From NCBI RefSeq assembly GCF_004366635.1, contig NZ_SORN01000011.1, forward strand, positions 1 to 64,000: a DNA stretch of 64,000 nt, written 5' to 3'. The stretch's first letter is position 1; each line of letters opens with the position of its first letter. This stretch comes from Roseinatronobacter bogoriensis DSM 18756. GTDB taxonomy: Bacteria; Pseudomonadota; Alphaproteobacteria; Rhodobacterales; Rhodobacteraceae. This document shows positions 43,920 through 53,074 of this stretch, one piece after another. The notes under the pieces were generated by a model. The model was not told the DNA's origin. It did not search any database and saw nothing but the letters and a program-made list of their open reading frames with translations. The translations under genes and the position numbers were made by a program.

Positions 43920-44951
43920 TCAATCTACCGGTTGCAGATTTTCGGGGATTTCCAGCCCGGCTTCCTCGAAATAGCGCGCTGCGCCTGCATGCAATGGCAA
44001 GGGTAAGCCAGCCAGCGCGTTGTCCAGGGACATGTCGCAGGTGGCAATATGCACATTACACAAGAAACCCAGATTCTCGTAAATCGCCTTGGTGAACAGG
44101 TACACATCCTCTTCCGGGACATCGGCATTGACCGACAGGAAGTTGGGCTGGGCGATCGTGTCCACAGGTTCCGGCTGGTTGGGGTAGGTTTCGGCCGGAA
44201 TGGTGATCGGGAAATACATGTTCAGCCCGCCATCAAAGGCCGCTGCCTGATCTTCCGTGAAGGACAGAAGTGTTACGCCGTCACCCATCTGGGCCTTCGC
44301 TTGTGTCACACTGCCCACGCCAAAGCCCGAATTAACGATCATTCCATGTATATTTCCGTTGATCATGGATTCAACCGAAGGGGCAAATCCCTGATAGACA
44401 GTATCCATGTCCTCATCGACATTGATGCCGAAATTGCCAAGGTAGAACCTGGCAGAATGTTCAGTGCCTGAATTGCGTGCCCCAATGGAAAAACGCCCGT
44501 CGAATTCGCGCAGATCGTCAACCGTGCCGGTTTCGGCCCGGTCAGATGTAACAAGTATATGCTTCACACTGGGCCAGAGCAGCGCGATTGAACGCAGATT
44601 TTCTTGTGGTCCCTCAGATTCAAGAATTCCTGAACCTTCGCGGGCCCATTGACCGAAAATGGCCAGATAAATGCCGAACTGAGCCTGATCGTCGCGCATC
44701 AGCCCAACATTCTCGCCCGAACCGGCTGAACTGATTGCAGAAATATCGATGCCATGCGCCGCCTGAAGTTGCATTTTCGCAAGCGTGGCCAGCGCGACCC
44801 CGACTGGATAGAAAGTGCCACCGGTTCCCGCTGTCGTCAGGATATAGCTTCGTTCCTCTGCAGCAGCTGGAGAGGCTGCCCCAAGAGCGGCGCTTAGCGC
44901 GAAAACCGAAACGACGCTGGCTGTCGTGCGTTGAAATCGCTTCATGGTCAT
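43920..44951 (-). CDS. TAXI-family TRAP substrate-binding protein
   Basis: 343-aa periplasmic receptor: signal peptide (SVFALSAALGAASPAAA), then ILTTAGTGGTFYPVGVALAT and ISSAGSGENVGLMRDDQAQF, the standard TAXI start. GARNSGTEHSARFYL is the central ligand loop. ATG 44951 follows AGGGG. With the fused permease 141 bp downstream it makes a two-protein Na+ or H+ coupled importer. The location beside sulfonate genes raises, without proving, an organic-acid or sulfonate substrate. Confidence 0.88.
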   Translation of the reverse strand: MTMKRFQRTTASVVSVFALSAALGAASPAAAEERSYILTTAGTGGTFYPVGVALATLAKMQLQAAHGIDISAISSAGSGENVGLMRDDQAQFGIYLAIFGQWAREGSGILESEGPQENLRSIALLWPSVKHILVTSDRAETGTVDDLREFDGRFSIGARNSGTEHSARFYLGNFGINVDEDMDTVYQGFAPSVESMINGNIHGMIVNSGFGVGSVTQAKAQMGDGVTLLSFTEDQAAAFDGGLNMYFPITIPAETYPNQPEPVDTIAQPNFLSVNADVPEEDVYLFTKAIYENLGFLCNVHIATCDMSLDNALAGLPLPLHAGAARYFEEAGLEIPENLQPVD

Positions 44952-44957
44952 GTTCAA

Positions 44958-45529
44958 TCCCCTGTTGATGTGCGCGATATTGATCTATGCGCATTTTCTG
45001 AATAACGATGCCGGTGTCCCTGTCCCTCTCTAAGATCAAGACATTTGAAGCTCACCCTCAGGTGTGGCAGCGCGTGACACAGGAACCTTTGCAGCACCAA
45101 AGTTTGCTGCGAACCCGATGAATCCAGACAAGTCGCCGCGGCCTTTGGAGTCAATCTTCGCGTTGATCTGGTATTATTAATTTGCACGAACTGGACTTAC
45201 GCCTTCAGTGCTTCGGCGGCTTGCGCCCATGAAGTAAAACCGGCTGCGTAAAAAATAGGCTTTGGAGAGTTTCAAATGGGTCCGGTTGGCGTGCCGCTTC
45301 TGCGCGTTGGGCATAATGCACATACATCTTGCCGGTCACCCTGCCGCAAAGCGCCTGCCCCCTTATCTGGCAATAATGTGGTTGAACGGTTCAGGGGGAA
45401 TAGCACAAGCTTGAAGTTCTATTGATCAGGCGCAATACGCCGCAGACCCTTGCATCCAGTCGACAACGACTTGCCAATACCGTCAGCCCGGATAATGGGC
45501 TGTTGCGCCTGAATGCCCCCCACGGGTTA
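44958..45529. other. Intergenic region
   Basis: About 570 bp between the TAXI receptor start and the IclR-type regulator stop. No supported gene, RNA or repeat was found. A short piece near 45380-45425 (NNVVERFRG) faintly resembles an IS5-type C-terminus but is too short to call. Confidence 0.4.
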
Positions 45530-46309
45530 TTACAAAAGCTCTGACAGTTCTTTCGCCGCCTGCTTCAAGCGTGGCAACAACGCATAGCCCTTTTCCAGTG
45601 AAATGCGCTGTGTCGGGCCTTGAAAGGCGATTGTGGCTGGCATCCGCCCGTATTTGTCATGGATGGGCATGGCAAAGGCGATAGCCCCGTCAAGAAACTC
45701 CTCGTTATCGACAGCAAAACCTTGCGCACGCACCTTGGCAATCTCGGCGCGCAAGGCATCGCGGTCAGTGATTGTATATTGGGCCTTGGCCTCCAGTTCG
45801 ACATTGCGCAAATAGCTTTCCAGCCGCAATTCACTGAGGGTGGACAGGTATAATTTGCCCGAAGCGGTGCAATAAAGGGGTACATGGGTGCCGACCGAGA
45901 ATTGCACCCGCAGCGGCCATTCCGTCTCCACCCGGTCCAGATAGACCATCGCCTCGCGGTCCGGGATGGCAACATTGCATGTCTCGCCGGTGTCTTTCGC
46001 CAATGCGCGAAGAACCGCTAGCCGGGAGGTGCGCACCCGCATGGTCGACAGCGTGGCAACAGCAAATTGCCGCGTGCGGGGGCCAACTGAATAAGATCGT
46101 CCATCTGGTTCGCGTTGCAGATAGCCCTCTTCTTCAAGGGTCTGGAACAGCCGGTGCACGGTGGCCTTGGGCAAGTCCGTTACGGGGCCAAGATCCGCTG
46201 GGGTAACAGGCCCGCCAATGCGCACGATTTCTTCCATGATCGTCAGCATACGCAAGGTTGTCGGAATGCGGCCTGTATGTTTGCCGCCTTGGCTGTCTGT
46301 CTTTTGCAT
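45530..46309 (-). CDS. iseR: IclR-family regulator of isethionate genes
   Basis: 259-aa regulator. The winged helix is at about residues 17-75 (ADLGPVTDLPKATVHRLFQT) and the IclR effector domain follows (GETCNVAIPDREAMVYLDRV, LYCTASGKLYLS, GFAVDNEEFLDGAIAFAMPI). It sits last in the iseKLM operon, 35 bp after iseM. The isethionate assignment comes from the neighbours: an IclR regulator, a TRAP carrier and a GMC dehydrogenase next to xsc repeat the known ise arrangement. Confidence 0.78.
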   Translation of the reverse strand: MQKTDSQGGKHTGRIPTTLRMLTIMEEIVRIGGPVTPADLGPVTDLPKATVHRLFQTLEEEGYLQREPDGRSYSVGPRTRQFAVATLSTMRVRTSRLAVLRALAKDTGETCNVAIPDREAMVYLDRVETEWPLRVQFSVGTHVPLYCTASGKLYLSTLSELRLESYLRNVELEAKAQYTITDRDALRAEIAKVRAQGFAVDNEEFLDGAIAFAMPIHDKYGRMPATIAFQGPTQRISLEKGYALLPRLKQAAKELSELL

Positions 46310-46344
46310 CGTCGTTCATGCCCATAAGTGTCCCTGCCCCTGCC

Positions 46345-47703
46345 TCAGGTCAGCGCCAGTGACAGCCACGGAACGAAGGCGACCAGCACCCAAACTGCGA
46401 TGAGAGCAATCAGATAGGGGACGATATACTTCAGCAAGCGCATATATGGCACCCCAGTTACACCACTTGCGACATAAAGGTTCAGCCCGTAGGGCGGTGT
46501 AATGAACCCGATAGAGCCGCCGATAAGGAAAATAACCGCGAAATGCACCGGATCGACGCCCACACTCACGGCGATTGGCGCAAGGATCGGGGCCATGATA
46601 ATGGTGTTGGGCAAGCTTTCCAGCACCATTCCCGCAATGAAAACAAAGGCCATTGCCATCAGCAGGACAGCATAATATCCACCGATGCCGGTCATGAAAC
46701 TCTCGATTGCATCTTTTGCACCTAGCAACGACAGGATTTGTTGCATAACGACAGAAATGCCGATCAACGGGGCCAACATGCCAGCAATCCGCGCGGAATT
46801 CAGCACGACAGCGGGTAGGTCGCGCAGGCGGAACCCCTCGACAAGCACCATCTCTACCCAGCCCGGCACACGGGTCAGGTCCTCATCCTCTGACTGGCCG
46901 CGATTGAGCAGCCGGTATAACGGCCTCGAGATCAGCGCCACGATGATGCAAAATCCGACCGTCACACCTGCCGCCTCGGTCGGGGAGAACTTGCCGGTAT
47001 AGATGCCCCATAGCACCAGACCAATAGCGAAAAAGCCAAGCCATGCACCGAAGGCAGTTTTCAGCATACGGTCGAACTGAAAGCGGATCAGATGCCCCCA
47101 GCCATTTACACGGCACACGATCCAGCAGGTGACCTGCATCCCCACCACCATCAGCGCACCGGGGATGATACCGGCCAAAAACAACTCTGAAATCGACAGA
47201 TTCATAAGGAACCCATAGACAATGAAGATGATCGAGGGCGGGATGATAATGCCCACAGTGCCCCCCGCCGCTGCGGTCGCCGCTGCGAAGCGTTCATCAA
47301 AACCGTTTTTGACCATGCGCGGATGCATCATTGCACCAATTGTTGCCGTTGTCGCGGAATTGGACCCCGAGATTGCCGCGAACAACCCGCATGCCCCAAT
47401 ACTGGCCATACCAAGCCCGCCGCGTAGCCAGCCAAGGCAGGCATAGGCAAAAGACGACAGCCGGTGCGCGATGCCAGAGCGGTTGATCAGATCGCCTGTC
47501 AGAATAAAGAGCGGCATCGCCAGAAGTGCAAAAGATGTCGTGAATACCGCCGAGAAGGCGTAGCCGATATTGTCGAGTGTCAGATCGACAACAAAGCTCA
47601 TGGCGACGACCCACAGGCCGATCACAAGAAAAATTGGCACCCCAAGCATGAAAAAGCCCGATGCGATCAGTGAAAATATCAGTGTAAGCGTTCCGTCTGT
47701 CAT
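46345..47703 (-). CDS. iseM: TRAP transporter large permease (isethionate-type)
   Basis: 452-aa DctM-type subunit with about 12 helices. Typical motifs are ACGLFAAISGSNSATTATIG, AAAAGGTVGIIIPPSIIFIV, and FLIGGSIGFITPPYGLNLYV. ATG 47703 has AGGA nine bases upstream and lies 10 bp after the small subunit. It is the transport channel of the iseKLM set. Confidence 0.85.
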   Translation of the reverse strand: MTDGTLTLIFSLIASGFFMLGVPIFLVIGLWVVAMSFVVDLTLDNIGYAFSAVFTTSFALLAMPLFILTGDLINRSGIAHRLSSFAYACLGWLRGGLGMASIGACGLFAAISGSNSATTATIGAMMHPRMVKNGFDERFAAATAAAGGTVGIIIPPSIIFIVYGFLMNLSISELFLAGIIPGALMVVGMQVTCWIVCRVNGWGHLIRFQFDRMLKTAFGAWLGFFAIGLVLWGIYTGKFSPTEAAGVTVGFCIIVALISRPLYRLLNRGQSEDEDLTRVPGWVEMVLVEGFRLRDLPAVVLNSARIAGMLAPLIGISVVMQQILSLLGAKDAIESFMTGIGGYYAVLLMAMAFVFIAGMVLESLPNTIIMAPILAPIAVSVGVDPVHFAVIFLIGGSIGFITPPYGLNLYVASGVTGVPYMRLLKYIVPYLIALIAVWVLVAFVPWLSLALT

Positions 47704-47713
47704 GGATGACGTC

Positions 47714-48382
47714 CTATTCGCGGGCAAGTTCGTTGGTCAGGCCGAATTCGCGGCCCGCACGGTAATTGCGGATATCCTGAAGCAAGTTTTCCAATACACG
47801 CGCATACAACAGCAACCAGGCCGCCGGGACACATATGTAGAACCACCACCGCATCACATTGTCGGTGCCCAGAAGCATCTGGAAATTCGCAGCCGAATTC
47901 GCGGTAAGGCGCAGGGTGGCGACCATGACGATCACGGCCATGACATACCACAGCACTGCATCAAGACAGGATAGCGCAAGTCGCCCCTTGGGGGGCATCA
48001 TCGCGCGGAATTCGCCAAAGGACAGATGCGTGCGCAGCTTGACGTTATAGGCGCAGCCGATCCATGTAAGCAGCAAAAACAAATAGGGCGGCAGCGTCGT
48101 TGACCACGGGGCCTGTACATTAAAGACAAACCGGCGGATCACTTCGACAAAGATGATCGCGGCGATGGTCAGATAAATGCAGAACATCGCGGTTGGTTCA
48201 AGATAACGGTCAAGGATCTTAATCTTGCGCAAGGCCATCATGACCAGAAACGCCGCAGGCAGCAGCGCCATGGCAACGATCCAGTAAAGTGCCGGGTTTC
48301 GAATTGCGCGCGATATGGCCCAGGACTGGCCCGATAGGACCGCCTCCCAGATTGCCATGAACCCTGTCAATAATTCCTGCAT
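47714..48382 (-). CDS. iseL: TRAP transporter small permease (isethionate-type)
   Basis: 222-aa DctQ-type subunit, somewhat longer than average, with four to five hydrophobic helices. Motifs include EVIRRFVFNVQAPWSTTLPP and LFLLLTWIGCAYNVKLRTHL, the conserved DctQ core. It stands 149 bp after the receptor gene and 10 bp before iseM. Confidence 0.85.
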   Translation of the reverse strand: MQELLTGFMAIWEAVLSGQSWAISRAIRNPALYWIVAMALLPAAFLVMMALRKIKILDRYLEPTAMFCIYLTIAAIIFVEVIRRFVFNVQAPWSTTLPPYLFLLLTWIGCAYNVKLRTHLSFGEFRAMMPPKGRLALSCLDAVLWYVMAVIVMVATLRLTANSAANFQMLLGTDNVMRWWFYICVPAAWLLLYARVLENLLQDIRNYRAGREFGLTNELARE

Positions 48383-48531
48383 ATTTGGACGGTCCCGTAC
48401 TGGCGAGAGAAGGATCAGCCATCAGGCAAGGCGCTGTCCAAGCAAGCCCCGCGTGTTGATGGTCTGAAAAGGCAGCAAGACAAAGCCTCGCGCCCGGGCA
48501 TATCTGCCCGGGCGCAGCCTGAAGGGTCAGA

Positions 48532-49761
48532 TCAACCGCGCCACCAGCGGCGTGGCTCGACATTCTCGGCCAGCATATCGGCGGGGATTTCACGCGCGAT
48601 GCGGTGTATTTCGGTATAGGTGTCAATGCCACCTGCCCAGTTATTGATCCGCTCGCGCCACTGTTCCCAAGGTCCGGGCACAAATTCAGGCGAACACATT
48701 TCTTCGGCCTCGCGCCGGGCATCGGCGGTCAGGAAGGCATTGCGTACGCCATGCTCGGCAAAGATTGTTCCGGGCATTTGCGGGTCCGAGAAACCGACAG
48801 TATTTATCAATGCAGCCTCATTGGCATATTGCGCTGCAATCTGTGCCAGATAGGAAGACTCCATCACAGCATCCTGCAAATGGCCATCCAGCTTGTCGAA
48901 ACTGTCAGCAGACATTGCTGTATGCTCGGTCCCGCAGAAGAAACGCAGGTCAACGCTTTGCGACACGACGGGCGACATATTGGCATAAGCCACCGCCGAT
49001 GCCCAAGTTTCGGCGCCGTCAATCAACCCCTGACGCAAACCATCCAGTGTTTCTTCCCACGCGATCGGAGTCGGGTTGAGGTTCATCAACTCCATCGCGA
49101 TGCGCCCAAGCTGGGTGCCGGTCACGCGGTTTCGTGTGCCCGCCAGCTCGGTGATGCTGGTGACTGTCGGTTTGTCGCGGAACGAATTTCCAAGCTGGAT
49201 TCCCCGCAATTCACAATGTGTGAACAGGAATTTCAGACCGTGCATCCGCTCCAACGGTTCTCGCAAAAGGCGATTGCTTTCAGGGCTGTAGAAGAAATGA
49301 TATTGCGCAGCACGGCTGGGAAACATGTAGGCGTAATCCAGCACATTCAGATAGGGTGCACCTCCCGCCGAATTCTGGGTTGAGGCAGAAAAAAGATCAA
49401 CGATGCCTTCTTGCGTCTTGGAAACACAATCAAGCTGGCCGCATATCTGGTTGTCACCGATAAATTCAATCCGCAACTCACCATCCGTGCGCTCCTCAAT
49501 GTCGCGGATAAACTCCAGAATTCCGGTCCGCTCAATCATAAGGTTGCGCACATTGAACCCGGCTGCACCGTGGCGAAGTGTAAAACGCGCTTCGTTGGCA
49601 AAGCGCTTGTCGTAGGTTGATTCTGCTGCCTTGGCCAATTGCGGCAGCGTCACCACGCCGGTCAGCCCCCCCAGAGCAAGCATGGTCGAACTCATACCGA
49701 AGCGTTGCGTGATGCGTAGAAAATCGCGGCGTGAAATGCCGGATAGGTCACGTTTAGTCAT
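48532..49761 (-). CDS. iseK: TRAP transporter substrate-binding protein (isethionate-type)
   Basis: 409-aa DctP-type receptor with a twin-arginine signal (ISRRDFLRITQRF). The mature part has RTDGELRIEFIGDNQICGQ, ELAGTRNRVTGTQLGRIAME and WEETLDGLRQGLIDGAETWA, the TRAP receptor pattern. It is the first gene of the operon and divergent from the dehydrogenase, sharing a 133-bp control region with a strong inverted repeat. Isethionate as ligand is inferred from context; taurine is the main alternative. Confidence 0.82.
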   Translation of the reverse strand: MTKRDLSGISRRDFLRITQRFGMSSTMLALGGLTGVVTLPQLAKAAESTYDKRFANEARFTLRHGAAGFNVRNLMIERTGILEFIRDIEERTDGELRIEFIGDNQICGQLDCVSKTQEGIVDLFSASTQNSAGGAPYLNVLDYAYMFPSRAAQYHFFYSPESNRLLREPLERMHGLKFLFTHCELRGIQLGNSFRDKPTVTSITELAGTRNRVTGTQLGRIAMELMNLNPTPIAWEETLDGLRQGLIDGAETWASAVAYANMSPVVSQSVDLRFFCGTEHTAMSADSFDKLDGHLQDAVMESSYLAQIAAQYANEAALINTVGFSDPQMPGTIFAEHGVRNAFLTADARREAEEMCSPEFVPGPWEQWRERINNWAGGIDTYTEIHRIAREIPADMLAENVEPRRWWRG

Positions 49762-49807
49762 GGTCTCCTCCCTGATCTGACTAATCGATGAAAGTTAGCT
49801 TACTCCA

Positions 49808-49832
49808 TTTTTGAGACTTGAGGTTTCAAAAA
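49808..49832. promoter_or_regulatory. Inverted repeat operator candidate between iseK and iseJ
   Basis: TTTTTGAGAC (49808-49817), spacer TTGAG, GTTTCAAAAA (49823-49832): arms complementary at nine of ten positions, centred between the divergent starts. The size and AT-rich arms fit an IclR-family operator, so IseR is the likely binder. Confidence 0.55.
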
Positions 49833-49894
49833 AGCACCCATATGTTTCTGAGTCAAGCGTTTTGACGCGCGGGCCGATTCTTGGGAGGGGTCAA

Positions 49895-51523
49895 ATGTTC
49901 GACCACGAGGCGGATGTCGTCATTGTCGGGGCAGGGTCAGCGGGCTGTGTTCTGGCCAACCGGTTAAGTGCCAATCCAAGCCTGCGCGTTTTACTGATTG
50001 AGGCGGGCGGGCGCGACCTGAACCCATGGATACATGTGCCTGTCGGGTATTTCCGCACGATGGGCGATCCCGCGCTCGACTGGTGCTACATGACCGAACC
50101 CGACCCGGGCCTGAACGGACGCCGCTTGCCCTGGCCGCGCGGCAAAGTGCTTGGGGGGTCATCATCGCTAAACGGTTTGCTTTATGTCCGGGGACAGCCA
50201 CAGGACTATGACCGCTGGCAGCAGATGGGCAATCAAGGTTGGGGGTGGGATCAGGTCTTGCCCTATTTTCGCCGCGCCGAGGATCAGGAACGCGGTGAAG
50301 ATGAATTCCACGGGGTGGGCGGCCCGCTTTCGGTCAGCAATGCGCGATTGTCACGCCCTATCTGCGATGCATGGGTCGCGGCCGCACAAAGCGCAGGTTA
50401 TCCGTTTAACCCCGACTATAATGGGGCGACCCAAGAAGGGGTCGGATATTTCCAACTGACCGCGCGCAACGGGCGGCGGTGCAGCGCTGCCGTGGCCTAC
50501 CTGAATTCAGTGCGCAAACGTCCCAATCTGCGAATCATCACCCGCGCAATGACAACGCGCATTCTTTTTGAAGGACGGCGGGCAATTGGCGTGGCGTGGC
50601 GTGGAACGGATGGGGGCGAGTGGTGCGCGCAAGCGCGGGCGCGCGTCGTGCTGTCGGCAGGGGCGATTGGCACACCACAAATCCTTATGCTTTCTGGCAT
50701 CGGCCCGGCAGAGCATTTGCGGCAGATGGGCATCGCACCATTGGTCGATGCACCGGGGGTCGGCCGGAACTTGCAGGATCATCTTCAGGCGCGGCTGGTG
50801 TTTCGCACCAGGCAACCAACCTTGAATGACGAAGTGCGCAACCCCATGGACAAGCTGCGTATTGGCTTGCGCTATATCCTGTCGCGCAAGGGGCCAATGG
50901 CGATGGCGGCGTCGCTTGCTACAGGGTTTTTGCGCACGTCACCCGATCTGGAAACACCCGACATCCAGTTTCATATCCAGCCCTGGTCCGCAGATAGCCC
51001 CAGTGAGGGGGTGCACCCGTTTTCTGCCTTCACGGCTTCTGTCTGTCAGTTGCGCCCCGAAAGTCGTGGGCATCTGGAATTGCGCGGCCCGGACCCCGCG
51101 CAACCCCCGATTATTCACCCGAATTATCTGGCGACGACAACGGATTGCCATACGATTGTCGAAGGTGTGCGCATCGCGCGGCGTATTGCTGCCCATGCGC
51201 CCCTGCGCGAGGCGATTTCGGAAGAATACCGCCCCGGCAAGGCGGTCCGCGACACGGATGATGCCGCACTTCTGGACTGGGTGCGCAACAGCGCCACAAC
51301 GATCTATCACCCGACTGGCACCTGCAAGATGGGCAGCGATGGCGACAGTATGGCCGTACTCGATGCGCGCTTGCATGTGCGCGGTGTCGAAGGTCTAAGC
51401 GTTGCAGATTGCTCGATCATGCCAGAGATTGTTTCAGGCAACACCAACGCCCCTGCCATCATGATCGGCGAGAAAGCCAGCGATATGGTGCTGGAAGATT
51501 TGCGCGCGCGTGCCCCGGCATGA
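49895..51523 (+). CDS. iseJ: GMC oxidoreductase, probable isethionate dehydrogenase
   Basis: 542-aa FAD enzyme of the choline-dehydrogenase group. The dinucleotide motif is VVIVGAGSAGCVLANRL, GMC signatures are GKVLGGSSSLNGLLYVRG and GAIGTPQILMLSGIGP, and the active-site region is YHPTGTCKMG. ATG 49895 has GGAGGGG upstream; the frame opens earlier at 49811 without such a site. Oxidation of isethionate would yield sulfoacetaldehyde, the substrate of Xsc nearby. This activity is inferred from context, and betaine-type choline oxidation is less likely because no betB is adjacent. Confidence 0.8.
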   Translation: MFDHEADVVIVGAGSAGCVLANRLSANPSLRVLLIEAGGRDLNPWIHVPVGYFRTMGDPALDWCYMTEPDPGLNGRRLPWPRGKVLGGSSSLNGLLYVRGQPQDYDRWQQMGNQGWGWDQVLPYFRRAEDQERGEDEFHGVGGPLSVSNARLSRPICDAWVAAAQSAGYPFNPDYNGATQEGVGYFQLTARNGRRCSAAVAYLNSVRKRPNLRIITRAMTTRILFEGRRAIGVAWRGTDGGEWCAQARARVVLSAGAIGTPQILMLSGIGPAEHLRQMGIAPLVDAPGVGRNLQDHLQARLVFRTRQPTLNDEVRNPMDKLRIGLRYILSRKGPMAMAASLATGFLRTSPDLETPDIQFHIQPWSADSPSEGVHPFSAFTASVCQLRPESRGHLELRGPDPAQPPIIHPNYLATTTDCHTIVEGVRIARRIAAHAPLREAISEEYRPGKAVRDTDDAALLDWVRNSATTIYHPTGTCKMGSDGDSMAVLDARLHVRGVEGLSVADCSIMPEIVSGNTNAPAIMIGEKASDMVLEDLRARAPA

Positions 51524-51546
51524 ACAGGGCACGCGCGGCAGATGTG

Positions 51547-52938
51547 TCAGCCATTGGCCTGCGCGCCGACTTCGGTCAGGGCGCCGTCAATCGCATCAGT
51601 GATCGTATCAATATCGTCAGCCGTCGCAATCAGCGCAGGGCTAAGGCACAGCGTGTTGTTGAACCCCGGCAAGGAACGGTTGGTCACGCCGATCATAACC
51701 CCGCGGTCCAGCGCTGCCGCCACGACGGCCCGCGCAACACCTTCGGGCACAGGGTCGCGGCTGGCGCGGTCTTGTACCAGTTCAACGCCCCAGAACAGCC
51801 CCTTGCCGCGCACATCGCCCACCATCGCGTGCTTTTCCTTCAGCGCCGCCAGATTGTCACCCAGCCGCGCGCCCATCAAACGGACATTCTCCAACAAACC
51901 CTCTTCTTCGATGATGCGCATGTTCTCGATTGCAGCCGCCGGCCCCGCCGTGCAGCCCCCGAAGGTCGAGATATCGCGGAAATAGCCCAGCGGGTCGCTG
52001 GCATCGTCCTTGAACATGTCAAACACCGCTTCGGTTGTGACGGTGCAGGAAATCGCCGCATAGCCCGACGCGACGCCCTTTGCCATGGTCACGATATCAG
52101 GCTGAATGTCGTAATGCTGATAGCCAAACCAAGTGCCGGTGCGCCCGAGGCCGCAAACAACTTCGTCAATATGCAGCAGGATATCGTATTTGCGGCAAAT
52201 CTCCTGCACGCGTGGCCAGTAACCTTCGGGGGGGACGATCACGCCACCACCCGCCGTTATCGGTTCCAGCACGATTGCGCCGACAGTGTCCGGCCCTTCG
52301 CGCAAGATCACCTCTTCGATCGCATCGGCGGCGCGGCGGCCATAATCTGCGTCACTCCATTGGGCGCGGTATTCCAGGCAATGCGGCACGGTAACGAACC
52401 CGTCGGGGAAAGGGCCATATTGCGCCGCACGCTCCGGCTGGCCACCAGAGGCGAGCGTGGCAATGGTTGTGCCGTGATAATCCCTTTCGCGATACAGGAT
52501 TTTCCATTTCTTGCCGCCATGTCGCCGGTGCGAAATCTGGCGCACCATCTTATAGGCTTTCTCATTCGCCTCGGACCCGGAATTGGAATAGTAGACCCTG
52601 CCCATTCCCGGCATCTTGTCGATCAGCATCTGGGCAAAGACCGCGCCGGGGACTGTACCCATCGCACCCGCAAAGAAATTCAGCTTCACCAACTGGTCAC
52701 GCACTGCATTGGCAATGCTCTCGCGCCCATAGCCGACATTCACAGTCCAGACCCCGCCAGAGACAGCGTCCAGAAACTCGCGACCCGTTGCATCCCAGAC
52801 GCGCAGGCCGCGCCCTTCGACTATAACGCGCGGATTGGTGGTCTCGTATGGTTTGTGCTGGCTCAGGTGGTGCCAGACATGGGCACGGTCTGCCGCAACA
52901 ACAGCACCCAGGTCATTGAGAAAGGAAAGATCATTCAT
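51547..52938 (-). CDS. tpa: Taurine--pyruvate aminotransferase
   Basis: 463-aa class III aminotransferase that moves the amino group of taurine to pyruvate, giving sulfoacetaldehyde and alanine. Motifs are VYYSNSGSEANEKAYKM (PLP phosphate site), LLHIDEVVCGLGRTG with the cofactor Asp, and IVTMAKGVASGY with the PLP Lys. ATG 52938 has GGAG six bases upstream; an ATG two codons earlier overlaps that site. It is divergent from tauR. Confidence 0.88.
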   Translation of the reverse strand: MNDLSFLNDLGAVVAADRAHVWHHLSQHKPYETTNPRVIVEGRGLRVWDATGREFLDAVSGGVWTVNVGYGRESIANAVRDQLVKLNFFAGAMGTVPGAVFAQMLIDKMPGMGRVYYSNSGSEANEKAYKMVRQISHRRHGGKKWKILYRERDYHGTTIATLASGGQPERAAQYGPFPDGFVTVPHCLEYRAQWSDADYGRRAADAIEEVILREGPDTVGAIVLEPITAGGGVIVPPEGYWPRVQEICRKYDILLHIDEVVCGLGRTGTWFGYQHYDIQPDIVTMAKGVASGYAAISCTVTTEAVFDMFKDDASDPLGYFRDISTFGGCTAGPAAAIENMRIIEEEGLLENVRLMGARLGDNLAALKEKHAMVGDVRGKGLFWGVELVQDRASRDPVPEGVARAVVAAALDRGVMIGVTNRSLPGFNNTLCLSPALIATADDIDTITDAIDGALTEVGAQANG

Positions 52939-53000
52939 CGCCATCTCCGCAGGGTTTGGGGGATATGGGGTTCAGCTATCGGGCTTGTGGCGGATTTTAG

Positions 53001-53032
53001 ATATATCCAGAAAGCCAATCTGATAGTACCAG
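53001..53032. promoter_or_regulatory. Candidate TauR direct repeats between tpa and tauR
   Basis: Read on the minus strand, CTGGTACTAT (53032-53023) and CTGGATATAT (53010-53001) form a direct repeat with starts 22 bp apart, two helical turns, as expected for a MocR dimer. They resemble, loosely, the CTGGACYTAA box I recall for Rhodobacter capsulatus TauR. Confidence 0.5.
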
Positions 53033-53074
53033 ATTTGCACAGAGGCTGCTGCGGCAGCGGGCAATTCGGGGCAA

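Noticed and set aside
45370..45425. NNVVERFRG-like codons suggesting an IS5 C-terminus
   Set aside because: Only about nine residues match and no ends or further pieces were found.
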